Made by a program: the position numbers and the translations under genes
In this document: positions 19,903-28,760 of the stretch, in pieces
How the letters are laid out: every line of letters begins with the position of its first letter
Numbering within the stretch: the stretch's first letter is position 1
From: GWC2-56-14 sp043731355
Lineage (GTDB): Bacteria > Nitrospirota > UBA9217
Direction of reading: 5' to 3'
DNA length: 64,000 nt
Assembly (NCBI GenBank): GCA_043731355.1
Contig: JAYTJE010000024.1
Span: 1 to 64,000, forward strand
Notes under the pieces: model-generated
Told to the model about the DNA's origin: nothing
What the model saw: the letters and a program-made list of their open reading frames with translations, nothing else
Database searches by the model: none

Positions 19903-20625
19903 CTACAGTTTGAACGTTTCACCCAGGTAAAACTGGCGCACCCGCGGGCTTGCCATGATCTCCTCCGAGGTCCCCGCTTCAATGATCGTTCCTTCGCTGA
20001 TGATATAAGCCCGATCGGTAATGGCAAGCGTTTCACGGACATTATGATCAGTGATCAGAATGCCGATCCCTTTGCTTTTCAACAGCGAGATAATACCCTG
20101 AATATCCTGGACCGCCAGCGGATCGATGCCGGCAAAGGGCTCATCCAGGAGAATGAACTTCGGGTCAAGGGTGAGCGCCCGGGCTATTTCCACCCGCCGC
20201 CGCTCTCCTCCCGAGAGCGTGTAGGCCTTGCTTCCGGCCAGATGCGTAACACCCAGTTCATGCATCAGGCGGTCCCGGCGTTCATTCCGTTCCACCGCGG
20301 AAAGGTCCAGCGTCTCCAGTACGGCGGTAAGGTTCTCGGCCACCGTCAGCTTCCTGAACACCGAGGGCTCCTGGGGCAGGTAGCCGATGCCCTTCCGCGC
20401 GCGCTGGTACATCGGCATCCTGGTAATGTCGGCCCCGTCCAGAATGACGCTGCCCTGGTCAGGCCTTACCAGGCCCACGACCATGTAAAAGGTCGTGGTT
20501 TTCCCCGCTCCATTCGGCCCGAGCAGACCGACAACCTCGCCGTATTGCACCTGAAGACTGACGCCCCTGACGATCTTCCGGCCCCGGTAGTCCTTCTCCA
20601 GTTTTTTTGCCTCAAGTGCCTGCAT
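19903..20625 (-). CDS. lptB: LPS export ABC ATPase
   Basis: Cytoplasmic ATPase that powers LPS extraction from the inner membrane by LptFG. At 240 aa it has standard length. Walker A is GPNGAGKTT, Q-loop LPQEPSVFRKL, signature LSGGERRRVEIARAL, Walker B FILLDEPFAGIDP and switch ITDHNVRETL. It directly follows lptA in the operon. Confidence 0.97.
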   Translation of the reverse strand: MQALEAKKLEKDYRGRKIVRGVSLQVQYGEVVGLLGPNGAGKTTTFYMVVGLVRPDQGSVILDGADITRMPMYQRARKGIGYLPQEPSVFRKLTVAENLTAVLETLDLSAVERNERRDRLMHELGVTHLAGSKAYTLSGGERRRVEIARALTLDPKFILLDEPFAGIDPLAVQDIQGIISLLKSKGIGILITDHNVRETLAITDRAYIISEGTIIEAGTSEEIMASPRVRQFYLGETFKL

Positions 20626-20640
20626 GATCAGATAAGCGGG

Positions 20641-21138
20641 CTATTGGCCCCGCCTTTTCTCCGTTTTTTTATCCTGGTAGAACAGAACGTTGCCGCCTTC
20701 TACAATGCTGCGGTCATCGCGCATGAACAAGGTTATCCGCTCCCCCCCCAGTTGGCTGTCATTTTCAATGATGCGCGCATCGCCGGTCAGCACGATCTTT
20801 TCCTCTTTGCTGTAGTACAGCGCCCGGTTGGCGAGCGCGATACGCCCTTCCTTGCGCACCACGACGTTGCCCAGCGCCTCGATCTCCCTGATGGCCCGGG
20901 TCCCGGCATCATAAAAAACAGTTATCGTGTCCGAGTTGAGCGTCATGGCCTCTTTTTTGAGGACCACCTCTCCGGAAAAAGTGACGCGCTCTCCCAGCTT
21001 ATCCGCGTTCATGCTGGTCGAGGTGACCACGATCGGTTCCCGCTTGAGCTCCAGCTTGCGCGCCTCGTCAGGAGCCGCCGCCATCAGCATCAGCGCGGCA
21101 ACGACAAGAAGACTACTCCTGAAGCACTGCTTTAACAT
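20641..21138 (-). CDS. lptA: LPS transport periplasmic protein LptA
   Basis: A 165-aa secreted beta-jellyroll (OstA-like) protein bridging LPS between LptC and LptD. A signal peptide (residues 1-22, ending AAAPDEA) is followed by repeating strand patterns: TSTSMNADKLGERVTFSGEV and LGNVVVRKEGRIALANRAL. It overlaps lptC by 26 bp and precedes lptB. Confidence 0.9.
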   Translation of the reverse strand: MLKQCFRSSLLVVAALMLMAAAPDEARKLELKREPIVVTSTSMNADKLGERVTFSGEVVLKKEAMTLNSDTITVFYDAGTRAIREIEALGNVVVRKEGRIALANRALYYSKEEKIVLTGDARIIENDSQLGGERITLFMRDDRSIVEGGNVLFYQDKKTEKRRGQ

Positions 21139-21685
21139 GCTTGTCCACCTCGATCGTAAGCATATCAGCGTTTCCCGAGAGCCCCTGTCCTTCGAGATAG
21201 AGCTCTCTGCCGAGCAATTTAAAAGGGTCCTTTGTCCGCACGATGCGCTCGCCCGCCTGCCAGAAGAGCGAATCGGTGGTCAGGAGGTAGCCCGTGCTGG
21301 TTATGAGCCTCACCTCTTTGGTCCCGCGGCGGATGGAAGCATCTCCCGTGTCCGTGTCGAGCGTTGCAACTTCGCCCAGGAGCCGCGCTTCGCCTTTGTC
21401 AGGTTCGACAAACGTGATCTCCACATTTTTTAAATGCGCTTCCTTGCTATCGTAGAGCTCGGCGCTGTCGGCGATCATGCGCCACGATGCCCTGCCGTCC
21501 TCCGTTTCCACAAACCTGAAGCCTTCCATGCTCATAAGCAGGCGCGCGCCGGATGCAGGCTGGAACAGCGTGGGCATGGCAAGGTCGGTGACCCGAAGCA
21601 GCGCGTAGGCTCCGTACAAAGACGCAATAAGGACGAGAAAGACCCCGAGCGCTATAATAATACCCTTGTCTACGTTTACATTCAT
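21113..21685 (-). CDS. lptC: LPS export protein LptC
   Basis: Inner-membrane, single-span bitopic protein (190 aa) that receives LPS from LptBFG. One N-terminal transmembrane helix (about 9-27) is followed by a periplasmic beta-jellyroll with FVETEDGRASWRMIADSAELY, typical of LptC. The start is the ATG at 21685; an open frame continues upstream through a strong hairpin, which makes a longer form unlikely. The Shine-Dalgarno sequence is poor. Confidence 0.87.
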   Translation of the reverse strand: MNVNVDKGIIIALGVFLVLIASLYGAYALLRVTDLAMPTLFQPASGARLLMSMEGFRFVETEDGRASWRMIADSAELYDSKEAHLKNVEITFVEPDKGEARLLGEVATLDTDTGDASIRRGTKEVRLITSTGYLLTTDSLFWQAGERIVRTKDPFKLLGRELYLEGQGLSGNADMLTIEVDKHVKAVLQE

Positions 21686-21697
21686 GATGGTTAAAAG

Positions 21698-21728
21698 GCA
21701 TATGGCGGCCTTTCCAGCCGCCATATGC
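21698..21728 (-). terminator. Perfect 12-bp hairpin between sensor gene and lptC
   Basis: GCATATGGCGGC and GCCGCCATATGC form a perfect inverted repeat with a 7-nt loop. On the minus strand it is followed by CCTTTTAA. It may terminate the upstream sensor transcript or act as an attenuator/5'-UTR structure for lptC, whose start lies 13 bp further on. Confidence 0.6.
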
Positions 21729-21807
21729 ATAATTAATACCATAGGATGTCTTTGAAGTAAAGGCTAAAAATTACCGGCAGGAAGACCAATGCGCCGCAGT
21801 GTGCGTA

Positions 21808-23070
21808 TCAATCCTTGATTCGTGATCTGAGGGCCGTCAATTCCCTGTCCTGCTCCTCGACCTGCTTCTCGAGACGGGCAGCGGACGACCTGTCGCGCAG
21901 TACTGCCTGGACAAAGCGTTTTCCCATCAGGGTAAGTTCCACGACGCTCACTTCGACGGGGACAAGCGTTCCCCCGGTCTTTTTGAGCTCCCCTTGCAGG
22001 ACCTTCTGACGCTGCGGTGCGACCTCGGCAAGTATCTGCCGCGCGGCGCCCGGCAGCACAAGGAGTTCGAACAGGTTTTTGTGAACAAGGTCATACTTCA
22101 CCAGGCCGGTCAATTGCGCGGCCTGTTCGTTGGCAAAGAGGACATCGCCGTTCTCGGCAAGCACAAATATGGACTCGGAAGCATGCTCCACCAGGGTCCG
22201 GTAGCGCTCTTCAGACGAACGGAGCTCTTCGCTCTTTTCCGCGACCCACTGTTCCAGTTCCCCATTCATTTTGCGAAGTTCCGTCTGCAGGTCCTCATTC
22301 TGGACCGTCGTCGAAAGGATGCCCGCGAGGGTGGTGAAAAAGTTGATTTCTTCATCGTTGAAGTTCTTTGCCTTGCGGTACAGCACCTCGATCGCCCCGA
22401 CCAGGGCGCCGTTCGAATAGACGTAGAGCGGCAAACAGTACACCGACGTATATTCTGACAGCGTCAGTTCGGGGAGCTCCCGGAAACGCTGGTCTTTGGA
22501 AAAATCCTTCAGCATGACCGGCTCGAGCCGTCTGCCGACCCACCCTTCAAGCCCCTGGCCGAGCGGGATGCGGGTTTTTCCGGCCGCTTCGCTGCGATAG
22601 CCATTCGTTGCGGCCAACACAAGTTCATCCGGTTTCTTCTCATACAGAAAAACCAGACAGACATCCGCATCCATGGCCCGGGCCGTAATATCGGCCACAT
22701 CCTTCAGTCGGTCCGGGAACAGGCGCGGCGAGTTGGCTGTATAATTTACGTCATAGATGCCAAGAAATTTAATAAACAGGTCGTCCTTCATATCGAGCAG
22801 TTCTTCCTGTTTAAGGTGCAGTTCGAGATTGGCGTCTTCGAGGCGCCGGAAGTAGGGAACGATGGTTCTCCGGTAAAACCCGTAGGCCAGGAGCACAATG
22901 AGCGGTATGCAGAACAGCGCAAGAAGCATCAGCCCCTGTTCACCGTGTGCGGAAAGCGTACCGGCGGCCACCCCCGCGCCGGCGGCGGCCAGCGCCACCA
23001 TAATAAGAACGATAACGACCCCCTTCCGGTTGACGTCCATCGTGCCCTGTTCAAGATCGGTTTGCGGCAT
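21808..23070 (-). CDS. Membrane GAF-PAS sensor protein without output domain
   Basis: A 420-aa protein. Two N-terminal transmembrane helices (about 17-37 and 47-66) are followed by a GAF domain (about 115-255, with IPLGQGLEGWVGRR). A coiled coil (258-290) follows, then a PAS domain (about 292-385, SSEERYRTLVEHASESIFV) and a short C-terminal coiled coil. No histidine kinase, GGDEF or other effector domain follows, so output must be through protein interaction. The start at 23070 has AGGAGG. It precedes the lpt operon, and the functional link is unknown. Confidence 0.75.
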   Translation of the reverse strand: MPQTDLEQGTMDVNRKGVVIVLIMVALAAAGAGVAAGTLSAHGEQGLMLLALFCIPLIVLLAYGFYRRTIVPYFRRLEDANLELHLKQEELLDMKDDLFIKFLGIYDVNYTANSPRLFPDRLKDVADITARAMDADVCLVFLYEKKPDELVLAATNGYRSEAAGKTRIPLGQGLEGWVGRRLEPVMLKDFSKDQRFRELPELTLSEYTSVYCLPLYVYSNGALVGAIEVLYRKAKNFNDEEINFFTTLAGILSTTVQNEDLQTELRKMNGELEQWVAEKSEELRSSEERYRTLVEHASESIFVLAENGDVLFANEQAAQLTGLVKYDLVHKNLFELLVLPGAARQILAEVAPQRQKVLQGELKKTGGTLVPVEVSVVELTLMGKRFVQAVLRDRSSAARLEKQVEEQDRELTALRSRIKD

Positions 23071-23114
23071 GGTTCGTTCCTCCTGTGTGCTGACTGCGTT
23101 ATGTTCCCGACTGA

Positions 23115-23945
23115 TCAGCCCTTGATAAGCCGGACAAGATCGCGAACAGCATGGTCCATGGATTCGGGAATGACGACATCCAAACCCCTTTCCCGCAGCT
23201 TCATGAACAACTCGGTGAGCAGCGGGGGGTCGATATTGGAAGCCTTCAGCGCTTCGGCCTGCGAGAAGATCTCGGCGGGAGTGCCTGCCGTGAGCACACC
23301 CTTGCCGCGGGCCAGCACATAGACCCGGTCGGCGAATGCCGCCACCAGGTTAAGGTCGTGCGTGGACATGATGATGGTCATCCCCGCGCGGCGCCGTTCA
23401 TTCAAGAGCGTCACCAACTCGCCCCGGGAACGGGAATCCAGCCCCTCAAAGGGCTCATCGAGGACCAGCAGCTCCGGTTGCATGACCAGGGCGCCGGCGA
23501 GCGCCACTTTCCGCTTTTCGCCGCCTGACAAATAGTGGCAGATCTTGTCGCCGAGCCGGCTGATCCCCAGCTCGTCCATGACCCGCGTCACCATCCGGGC
23601 GGTCCGCTCCTTATCATAGCCGTAGTTGCGCGGCGTAAAAGCGATATCGTCCCATACCGTCGGAGACAGGATCTGATCATCGACGTTCTGGAGCAGCACC
23701 CCGATGCGCTCACGGATTGTATTGTATTTAAGGGCCGGGTTGATGTTGAAAACCGACACGCTGCCTTCATTCGGCGCAAGCAGACCCAGGATATGGAACA
23801 GCAGCGTGGTTTTGCCGGACCCGTTTCCACCCAGGATCACAACGCGCTCGCCCCGGTTCACAACAAAATCCAGGCCGCAGATATGGATCTCCGTGGTGTC
23901 GGGATAAATATGTTTCAGACAGCTTACTTTTACAAGAGTTTCCAT
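23115..23945 (-). CDS. cbiO: ECF-type ABC ATPase for cobalt/nickel uptake
   Basis: ATPase of an energy-coupling-factor transporter (276 aa). Walker A is GGNGSGKTTLLFHILG, signature YLSGGEKRKVALAGAL, Walker B LLVLDEPFEGLDS and switch STHDLN. It is encoded directly after cbiQ and cbiM, the usual order of Co/Ni transporters. With cobD elsewhere in the window, cobalt supply for cobalamin is the likely purpose (inference). Confidence 0.92.
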   Translation of the reverse strand: METLVKVSCLKHIYPDTTEIHICGLDFVVNRGERVVILGGNGSGKTTLLFHILGLLAPNEGSVSVFNINPALKYNTIRERIGVLLQNVDDQILSPTVWDDIAFTPRNYGYDKERTARMVTRVMDELGISRLGDKICHYLSGGEKRKVALAGALVMQPELLVLDEPFEGLDSRSRGELVTLLNERRRAGMTIIMSTHDLNLVAAFADRVYVLARGKGVLTAGTPAEIFSQAEALKASNIDPPLLTELFMKLRERGLDVVIPESMDHAVRDLVRLIKG

Positions 23946-23972
23946 AGCATCCTTGAGGTATTCGTCATAAAT

Positions 23973-24677
23973 CTATCTCCAGACGAGTACGAGCGTCAAG
24001 ATTATAAGACCGGCGCCGAGCGGCAGCCAGTCGTCACGACGGAACCCTCCGCCTCCGGCCCGGGCCATGCTGCCCTGATAGCCCCGCACTGCCATGACCG
24101 CATAAAGACGGGTCGCCCGCTCCACGGCCTTGACGAGCAGCATGGCAATGCCTTTTGAGATATTTGCGCCGTTCTGGTAAATACTGCCCGGCGAGAAACC
24201 GCCCCGGAGCCTGATGGACACCGCAAAGTTGCTCATCATATCAAGCAGAATGAAAAGCGTCCGGTAGGTCATGAACAGTCCAGCGGACAGCAGCTCCGGC
24301 AGCACCGTGCTGAGCAGCCCGAAGATCTTCGGATAGGGCGTGCTCACGATAAGGGTGAGCATGGCAAGCGCAGGCGTGATGGCCTTCAGGATCAACAGCG
24401 CATAGGCCTGGCTCCCGCCCCGAAGGCTCAGACCATAGAGCAGCGCAAAAACCGCGGAATAGAGTGAAAGCGCCACGACCTTGAACCAGGGCAGGCGGGA
24501 CGAGACCGCCAGAAGCAGCAACACCGCATATCCTGCCGCAAGGGGATAGGGATTACGCGTTACGACCGAAGCCGTCACGACCAGCAGCACGAAGATCACT
24601 TTGGAAAGCGCCGAGGCCCGGTGAAGAGGACCGGAACCGCTGGCTGCCCAATAATCGATCAGCGCAACATCCATCAT
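23973..24677 (-). CDS. cbiQ: ECF transporter transmembrane (T) protein
   Basis: A 234-aa integral membrane protein with several hydrophobic segments and the C-terminal A-R-rich motif VERATRLYAVMAVRGYQG, which couples T components to the ATPase. Its start overlaps the cbiM end by 4 bp. Confidence 0.9.
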   Translation of the reverse strand: MMDVALIDYWAASGSGPLHRASALSKVIFVLLVVTASVVTRNPYPLAAGYAVLLLLAVSSRLPWFKVVALSLYSAVFALLYGLSLRGGSQAYALLILKAITPALAMLTLIVSTPYPKIFGLLSTVLPELLSAGLFMTYRTLFILLDMMSNFAVSIRLRGGFSPGSIYQNGANISKGIAMLLVKAVERATRLYAVMAVRGYQGSMARAGGGGFRRDDWLPLGAGLIILTLVLVWR

Positions 24678-25390
24678 GACGGCATCCTCATGGTCACGGC
24701 GGACCGCTGCTTGTCATGAAGCTTGTGTTTCAACAGATCCGGTTTCACCTGAGCGACAAACTTCACGACCGCTCCGGTTATCGCGGCTTCGATAAGCCAT
24801 CCGATCGATCCGAGGGAAAGCACCACGATCGCGAACGTGGAAATAGTGGGTTCGGAGGCGGCCTGAGCGTGGGCGCCTTCTTCATGGCCATGCAGAACGG
24901 CATCCACGTTAACATGCGACAGCGACACGATGCCGATCAGGAGCAGTGTCGTGGTGAGCAGCGTCAGCACCGTAACCACGGCGGCCCGCCAGAATACGGG
25001 TAGACGCTGTCCCAGAAGAGAGAATAACATGTGCCCCACCACTGCTTCCGAGCCGAGCAGCAGCGTGTTCAGCCCGACGACGGTGATCCCCCCGTGCCCC
25101 ATGAGCGCCAGAATAAGGTTCGTAATGAATGCGGCGACAAAACCGAGCGCCGGGCCGAGGAGTATCCCCGCCACCACCGAGAGATTGATGTGATACGCAA
25201 GGGGGAGGATCTCCAGGCTCATGGCAACAAGCATGACCGCCGAAACAGCCCCCAGCAGAGGGATCTTCTTCTTCGCGTCCATGGACCGGAGCCTGATCAG
25301 ACTGATCGACAGGGCAAGCGCCATGAGGAATAAACCGGAGAGCCAGAGCCAGACCGGCAGGATGCCGTCCGGGATATGCATGTGCGTCAT
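24674..25390 (-). CDS. cbiM: ECF cobalt/nickel substrate-binding membrane protein
   Basis: A 238-aa S component. The N-terminal MHIPDGILP, here after two extra residues, binds the metal with the free amine and His2. The standard core includes MGHGGITVVGLNTLLLGSEAV. A histidine-containing loop (HGHEEGAHAQ, around 168-177) precedes a C-terminal helix pair, reminiscent of CbiM-CbiN or NikMN fusions; no separate cbiN follows. There is no room for a cobalamin riboswitch in the 34 bp upstream. Confidence 0.92.
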   Translation of the reverse strand: MTHMHIPDGILPVWLWLSGLFLMALALSISLIRLRSMDAKKKIPLLGAVSAVMLVAMSLEILPLAYHINLSVVAGILLGPALGFVAAFITNLILALMGHGGITVVGLNTLLLGSEAVVGHMLFSLLGQRLPVFWRAAVVTVLTLLTTTLLLIGIVSLSHVNVDAVLHGHEEGAHAQAASEPTISTFAIVVLSLGSIGWLIEAAITGAVVKFVAQVKPDLLKHKLHDKQRSAVTMRMPS

Positions 25391-25424
25391 AGGGTGCGGC
25401 CCTTCCCTGGTGCTTCGCCGGCGG

Positions 25425-25820
25425 TCACTGGTCCTGCCCGCCGTTCTTGTGCACTCCCTTAATGAAGACCACGCGGCCGTTTCCGCCGATAAAAATGTTC
25501 AGCGCCCAGCTGATGACGCTGATGAGGAGCGCGCCCAGGAACGCCGCCCAAAAAGACTCGATGATAAAGCCGGGAACAACATCCGAAACAAGCATCAAGA
25601 GCGCCGCATTGATAACGAGCGTGAACAAACCGAGTGTCAGCAGATTGATCGGCAGCGTCAGGAGGAGCACCACGGGCCGGATCACGGCATTGACAATGCC
25701 GAGAATGCCTGCGGCGAGAATGCCCATTCCCAGGCTCTGTATCCTGATCCCGTCGATGATTTTCGTGGCAGTTACCAGCGCGAGAAGGTTAATGGACCAG
25801 CGTACTAAAAAACCGAGCAT
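25425..25820 (-). CDS. Phage-holin-superfamily IV (YvlD-like) membrane protein
   Basis: A 131-aa small membrane protein with four hydrophobic helices and the motif GILGIVNAVIRPVVLLLTLPINLLTLG (residues about 34-60, quoted only as a landmark). The family is widespread in non-phage genomes and its role is unknown. The start at 25820 follows GGAGGT; the longer frame has no such signal. It lies just upstream of cbiM on the same strand. Confidence 0.85.
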   Translation of the reverse strand: MLGFLVRWSINLLALVTATKIIDGIRIQSLGMGILAAGILGIVNAVIRPVVLLLTLPINLLTLGLFTLVINAALLMLVSDVVPGFIIESFWAAFLGALLISVISWALNIFIGGNGRVVFIKGVHKNGGQDQ

Positions 25821-26150
25821 ACGACCTCCGACCTTAAAAAATTTTAACATACTTATGCCGCATTTGCAACCACGGAGTCTTCGGAAACCAAACGAACACA
25901 ACGCTCTGACAGCGCCTGGCTTTTAAAAAAAAGTCTGTTTTCATGCGAATGAGATAGAAGGCCGCGAAGCGGCATTGCTGGAAGAAACTGGTTATGCAGA
26001 TTGGTGAAAGCGCTCAAGATTACAAAAAAGGCGGGAGTATCAAGGAGTAAAACTAAATCCAGCGCCACTGGCTAAACCTGCCCCATAATCCCCTGTTTCG
26101 AGAAATAGAGTGCAAAAACCGACGGCGCATAAACAAGAGAACAATAGTAT

Positions 26151-27083
26151 TTAAGGAGCAGTGACCTCCACGCTCACGCTTCCCGTAACACGGGTTATCG
26201 GGTCAGTCGCAATAATGAATGCCGGGCCTGCGCCTACCGCAGTGGCAAGACCTTTTGAACCGGTTTGATTGCTGACAAGCACTGTCCCGGTTGATGATGA
26301 AGTCCATTCTACCGACCCTGTCATAAGCAGCGTCGTGGTAGCCAACGTCGTAATATTTTCGAAAGTTCCCGTTGCCGTAAACTGCTGATCGGGGCCGCTT
26401 ACCGTCATACTGGTAGAAAGGGGCGTCACCGCAAGGGACTTCAATATGCTATCCGTAACGGTAAGCGTCGTCGTGCCGGATACGCCGCCGAATATCGTAT
26501 CGGTTGCGGAAATGCTGACGGCGCCGGTCCCCGTCCCCGTGGTATAGACGGCGCCCCGAGAAACCGTAGCGATCAAGGAATCAGATGAAGACCAGGTCAG
26601 CGTTGGAGAGGACATCAAACTCTGCGTGACTGTTGCGCCGGACCATACATACGAGGCTATTGCCGCAAACGAATGCTGTGTGCGAATAGGCATGATCGCA
26701 TTTTCCGGCGTTATCGTAATGGCGCTGGGCGTAGCAATGGTAAGCAGGGAGGTACTAGTAAAATTATTGTACGGCTCGACCGCGGTAATGGTTGTCGTGC
26801 CGGCGGACAAAACGGTAACATAACCGGTTGTACCCGCTGTCATACCTACCGTTGCAACGGCGGGATTTGATGAACTCCAGGTTACTTCTGACGTATAGTT
26901 CAGGACCTTCCCATCCGAAAAAGTACCGGTAGCCGTGAATTGAATCCCGCTCACCACGGCAGGATTGACCGGCGTTACGGCGATCGATACGAGTTTTGCG
27001 CTATTGGAAGAGCAGCTCATGAAACCCAGCGCGGCTAGAACAAGCGCCGCCGCCATTACGATACCGGCCCTGAAGCTCTTCAT
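26151..27083 (-). CDS. Lipoprotein with bacterial Ig-like (BIG2) repeats
   Basis: A surface or periplasmic lipoprotein of 310 aa. The signal peptide ends LGFMSCSS, with the lipidated Cys at residue 24. Three Ig-like repeats of about 95 residues follow, each opening with I/L-x-VTP and containing TWSSSNPAVATV-type strands. The composition is rich in Thr, Ser and Val. Function is unknown; such proteins often mediate adhesion or polymer binding. A strong promoter lies just upstream. The 250 bp between it and the membrane-protein gene (25821-26150) shows no gene. Confidence 0.85.
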   Translation of the reverse strand: MKSFRAGIVMAAALVLAALGFMSCSSNSAKLVSIAVTPVNPAVVSGIQFTATGTFSDGKVLNYTSEVTWSSSNPAVATVGMTAGTTGYVTVLSAGTTTITAVEPYNNFTSTSLLTIATPSAITITPENAIMPIRTQHSFAAIASYVWSGATVTQSLMSSPTLTWSSSDSLIATVSRGAVYTTGTGTGAVSISATDTIFGGVSGTTTLTVTDSILKSLAVTPLSTSMTVSGPDQQFTATGTFENITTLATTTLLMTGSVEWTSSSTGTVLVSNQTGSKGLATAVGAGPAFIIATDPITRVTGSVSVEVTAP

Positions 27084-27159
27084 GCGCTTCTCTCCTTACC
27101 AGTCATTGCTCTCATTTTCCTACCGCCGGCCACAGCTCGACAGGATCAAATCGGCGCTT

Positions 27160-27189
27160 ATAATACAGCTGGAAACCTTCTTTTGTCAA
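27160..27189 (-). promoter_or_regulatory. Sigma-70-type promoter for the BIG2 lipoprotein
   Basis: On the minus strand TTGACA (27189-27184), 18-bp spacer, TATTAT (27165-27160). About 70 bp before the start codon. Confidence 0.7.
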
Positions 27190-27218
27190 ACTTTAATATT
27201 GCGGCAAAATCGCCTCGG

Positions 27219-27737
27219 CTATGGCTTCACCTGCTCAACAAATCTCCCCTGGTAGGTCGCATGACCGTCGCATTTTTCAAATATAAACTGGCAGATCCTG
27301 GTGCCCGGATACAAGGCCAGGGGACCATTTCCCAAATTCACGATCTCCAGGACCTGGTGGTTCGAGATACCCGGATGCATGAAACCGGCGGTCACGTGCA
27401 CCGCAAGGCCAAAACGGGCAAACCTGCTTCGTCCTTCAAGCCTGCCGGAGATATTGTCGGCAAGCGTGATCTTTTCCTTCGTGATGCCCAGGACCATTTC
27501 GCCCGGCTTTATAACGATATAGCCGCCGTCTTTTACATGAACGTCTCGGGTTATATCCTGAAAATGTGAATCGTTCTTTATATGATAGGTCTTGAACTTT
27601 TTCTTAAAGATCCTGAAATCATTGCCAAGAGAGAGATCGACCGAACCAGGCCCGATCTGCGACCGGTCAAGGGGCTCGATCACGATCGACCCGTTTTCCA
27701 TGGCTTTTTCAATTTCTTTCCCGATCAAGACACTCAT
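27219..27737 (-). CDS. dcd: dCTP deaminase
   Basis: Converts dCTP to dUTP for thymidylate synthesis. At 172 aa it is in the family range. The trimeric dUTPase-like fold shows IGPGSVDLSLGNDFRIF, GRSRFARFGLAVHVTAGF and HPGISNHQVLEIVN, which carries the catalytic glutamate. The bifunctional dCTP deaminase/dUTPase form cannot be excluded by eye. The 171 bp before accD's end are unremarkable. Confidence 0.9.
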   Translation of the reverse strand: MSVLIGKEIEKAMENGSIVIEPLDRSQIGPGSVDLSLGNDFRIFKKKFKTYHIKNDSHFQDITRDVHVKDGGYIVIKPGEMVLGITKEKITLADNISGRLEGRSRFARFGLAVHVTAGFMHPGISNHQVLEIVNLGNGPLALYPGTRICQFIFEKCDGHATYQGRFVEQVKP

Positions 27738-27908
27738 CGTTCGTCATCCTCCCGATTCATTACAAGAATGGGGTAAGCCCACCCTGCCGGTCACACACCT
27801 TCGTTTTCTCGAACCAGGGAGCATTCATTGCGCGCACTGCCTAAAGGAAGCGTGAAGATGGCCGTGAAACGGCGTCAGGAGGGAAGAACAGCGCTTCTGA
27901 TTGCGTGG

Positions 27909-28751
27909 CTACTCCGCGAAAAAATCGAGCATTTTGCCGACCGTGGCGCGCATTTCGCGGCGTGAAACGATCATGTCGATCATCCCGTGCTCCAGGAGAA
28001 ATTCCGCCCGCTGAAACCCGGGAGGAAGCTGCTGCTTGATCGTCTGCTCGATCACGCGCGGCCCGGCAAAACCGACAAGGCTTTTGGGTTCCGCCAGGAT
28101 GATATCCCCCAGCATGGCAAAGCTCGCGGTGACGCCGCCGAAGGTAGGGTCCGTCAGGATCGAGATGAAGGGAAGACCGGCCTGACCCAACCGCGCAACA
28201 GCAGCCGACGTCTTCGCCATCTGCATGAGCGAGAGGATCCCCTCCTGCATACGGGCCCCGCCCGAAGAAGCGACCGAAACAAAAGGCGTTTTGTTCTCGA
28301 TGGCCCGCTCTACCGCCCGCGCGATCTTTTCCCCCACGACCGAACCCATGCTGCCGCCCATAAAATTGAAATCCATGATCACGAGCGACACGGGCTTTCC
28401 GCCAATCCTCGCCTCGCCGGATATGATAGCGTCCTTCAGTCCCGTTTTTTTGCGGCTTGCTTTCAGCTTGTCTTTGTAGTCCTTGAAACCGAGAAAATCC
28501 CTGGGCGACAACCCATCTTCCACCTCAAGGAAACTGCCCTCGTCCACGAGGTAGGGCAGACGCTCCGAAGCGGAGATGCGGAAATGGTAGTCGCACTTCG
28601 GGCAGACCTTGAAGTTCTTGTCCACTTCCTTGCGGTAGATGATCTCTTTGCAGTTGTCGCATTTGACCCAGAGCCCCTCGGGGATCTTTACTTTTTTCGC
28701 CGGCGCCTCTACTGCCGCGCTCTCGGGTCGTTCTTTTTTAAACCAAGCCAT
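27909..28751 (-). CDS. accD: Acetyl-CoA carboxylase carboxyltransferase subunit beta
   Basis: Transfers carboxyl from biotin to acetyl-CoA, the first step of fatty-acid synthesis. At 280 aa it has standard length. An N-terminal zinc ribbon (CDNC ... CPKC, residues 32-54) is followed by the crotonase-like carboxyltransferase domain with SGGARMQEGILSLMQMAKT and the oxyanion GG pair. Its partner accA is not in the window. A phosphodiesterase-like gene lies 9 bp upstream. Confidence 0.97.
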   Translation of the reverse strand: MAWFKKERPESAAVEAPAKKVKIPEGLWVKCDNCKEIIYRKEVDKNFKVCPKCDYHFRISASERLPYLVDEGSFLEVEDGLSPRDFLGFKDYKDKLKASRKKTGLKDAIISGEARIGGKPVSLVIMDFNFMGGSMGSVVGEKIARAVERAIENKTPFVSVASSGGARMQEGILSLMQMAKTSAAVARLGQAGLPFISILTDPTFGGVTASFAMLGDIILAEPKSLVGFAGPRVIEQTIKQQLPPGFQRAEFLLEHGMIDMIVSRREMRATVGKMLDFFAE

Positions 28752-28760
28752 AAAACTCCT

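Noticed and set aside
25391..25424. Possible cobalamin riboswitch before cbiM
   Set aside because: Only 34 bp of space and no B12-box-like sequence seen.
25853..26068. 71-codon minus-strand frame
   Set aside because: No ribosome-binding site, no similarity, and compositionally poor; treated as intergenic.
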